From JBCDAP01 sp038747915 (GTDB taxonomy: Bacteria > Planctomycetota > Phycisphaerae > Phycisphaerales > UBA1924), in assembly GCA_038747915.1 (NCBI GenBank), contig JBCDJJ010000091.1:1-13504 (forward strand): DNA of 13,504 nucleotides. The letters are read 5' to 3'. The notes under the pieces are model-generated. The model was not told where the DNA came from, searched no databases, and was given only the letters and a program-made list of their open reading frames with translations. Below are positions 12,357 through 13,504 of the stretch, piece by piece. The first letter of the stretch is position 1, and the number at the start of each line of letters is the position of its first letter. The position numbers were made by a program, and so were the translations under genes.

Positions 12357-13504
12357 CTAGAAATCTCGGTAGTACCAGTCGGGGATGTTGTCGAGTGCGT
12401 ACGTCGGTTGTCCGCCGACATCCATGCCCTTGAGCCCGCCTCGCGTGTAGACCAAGCGGGACATGAAGTATTGAAAGGTGTCTCCACGCGGATTCTGTTG
12501 CGGCTCGGGCGGCATCGGATCGTTCATCAGTGTGTTCGGGAAGTAGCCGAGCTGGGTGAACGCGAGCGACGGGGCGCGGGGCGACCATCCGAAGCTGGTT
12601 TCCCTGGTTCTCGTTGGGCGGACCGAGCCATCCGCAAAGCCGATGGTCGGCGTGGCGTCTCCATCGAGTGCGTGGCGATCGATCGGGCTGTGGCGGTCGT
12701 TGGTTTCGAAGAGCATGGCCTTCCCGCTTGGGTACGCCGTGTTCGAGACGGACACATCTCCGTAGCCGTACTCCAGATCGACATCCCGATCCGGGTAGAA
12801 GGTGTTATAGATTCCCGTGATGCTCCCGCCCGAAGCCATTCTGTTGGTCACGATGTTGCCCGACTCGACCGTGTCGTACGGCATGCTGATTCTGCGGGTC
12901 TGGTAGGAGTCATAGAACGCGGGCGGGTACACATACGTGGACTGAACAATAGTCGTGAGCACCGAGGACAGGCCAAGGCCCGCATCCGAGAACAGTTCGC
13001 GAAGCTCATCGAGGCCGTTGAGCGACTCGTACTCGTCCGAGTTCCGCACGAGCGCAACCCGAACGGCATCTTCCGGGCACGCGCCGGTCTCTGGGAGGTT
13101 GTAGGTGGTATCGAGATAGTCTGTGATGAGCAGGGTCCACGCTCGCGGCCAAGCGACCCACGTTGCAGTATCACGATCCCAATCGCCGAACTCATCCTCG
13201 GGGAAGCTCAGCCGCTCTCTCGCGACCGACATCGCCTGGAGTGTGACAGCCTGGGTTTGGAGCGTGATCGTTTCCGCGTCCGCGCGGATGTCATCGAAAG
13301 GTGTCGGGCCGATGTCCCGAGGTGTCCACGACCAACTCGGGTAGTCATCGGTGTCAACGGAGTAGGCGAGCATCGCGGCCAGGTTCTGGCGCACGTGCGA
13401 CATGCACTTGACACGCCCCGCGGCTTCGCGTGCTCGGGCGAGCGCGGGCAAAAGAAGTCCGAGCAGCAGGGCGACGATCGAGACCACCACGAGGAGTTCG
13501 ATGA
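12357..13504 (-). CDS. Pseudopilin-like protein (copy 2), N-terminus cut by window edge
   Basis: This is the paralogue of the 7816-6593 gene. The frame stays open to the right edge, where the bases before 13490 encode IELLVVV, so the true start and the leader peptide lie outside the window. About 382 codons are present. The visible part has the prepilin helix IELLVVVSIVALLLGLLLPALARAREAA, then CMSHVRQNLAAMLAYSVDTDDYPSWSW, CPEDAVRVALVRNSDE, YPPAFYDSYQ, TPTIGFADGSVRP, FGWSPRAPSLAFTQLGYFPN, and the end YTRGGLKGMDVG...NIPDWYYRDF, all aligned with copy 1. It would be a membrane or pseudopilus component after prepilin peptidase processing. It lies upstream of PEP-CTERM-like copy 2 with a 150-base gap. 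Confidence 0.87.
   Translation of the reverse strand, partial: IELLVVVSIVALLLGLLLPALARAREAAGRVKCMSHVRQNLAAMLAYSVDTDDYPSWSWTPRDIGPTPFDDIRADAETITLQTQAVTLQAMSVARERLSFPEDEFGDWDRDTATWVAWPRAWTLLITDYLDTTYNLPETGACPEDAVRVALVRNSDEYESLNGLDELRELFSDAGLGLSSVLTTIVQSTYVYPPAFYDSYQTRRISMPYDTVESGNIVTNRMASGGSITGIYNTFYPDRDVDLEYGYGDVSVSNTAYPSGKAMLFETNDRHSPIDRHALDGDATPTIGFADGSVRPTRTRETSFGWSPRAPSLAFTQLGYFPNTLMNDPMPPEPQQNPRGDTFQYFMSRLVYTRGGLKGMDVGGQPTYALDNIPDWYYRDF

Overview
The window is high-GC DNA from a bacterium that looks like a planctomycete, probably class Phycisphaerae. Four things suggest this: secreted proteins ending in a VP(A/S)PG-type PEP-CTERM-like tail with a terminal RRRR; long pseudopilin-like proteins with an FTLIELLVVV amino end and a GFADGSVR motif; a secreted protein combining a GDxDxDxD dockerin-like loop with GACCL cysteine-rich repeats; and a free-standing four-helix-bundle (23S rRNA IVP family) gene. 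This is inferred from protein style, not from a marker gene.

Positions 1-5.7 kb hold a plus-strand chaperone cluster: a hypothetical gene (42-563), groES (688-975), a four-helix-bundle gene (1012-1407), groEL (1456-3072), a strong intrinsic terminator (3144-3182), dnaJ (3242-4399), grpE (4486-5205) and an FmdB-type zinc-ribbon gene (5345-5698). GroEL/GroES form the chaperonin. DnaJ and GrpE are the co-chaperone and nucleotide exchange factor of DnaK, whose gene is not here. Every gap from groES to fmdB contains degenerate 7-bp tandem arrays (consensus near GGCATCG or TTCGGGA). Three pairs are inverted, G-rich on the left and C-rich on the right. One pair brackets the four-helix-bundle ORF so tightly that its start and stop codons lie inside the arrays. 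The arrays stop at the end of this cluster.

Positions 5.8-9.45 kb (minus strand) encode envelope or secreted proteins. In reading order these are a cysteine-rich secreted protein (9452-8082), a pseudopilin-like protein (7816-6593) and a small secreted PEP-CTERM-like protein (6512-5847).

Positions 9.6-10.9 kb hold a plus-strand gene for an unrecognised protein with a possible N-terminal helix-turn-helix. It lies behind a promoter overlapped by two nested palindromes. It converges, with a 4-bp stop-codon overlap, on a minus-strand Rid-family gene (11329-10913).

Positions 11.5-13.5 kb (minus strand) repeat the pseudopilin plus PEP-CTERM-like pair. The second pseudopilin runs off the right edge. 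The two copies have diverged in protein but share an identical 35-bp translation-start region that can place the Shine-Dalgarno sequence in a hairpin loop. The strongest candidates for something undescribed are the heptamer-bounded elements in the chaperone cluster and the duplicated pseudopilin/PEP-CTERM-like cassette with its conserved leader.
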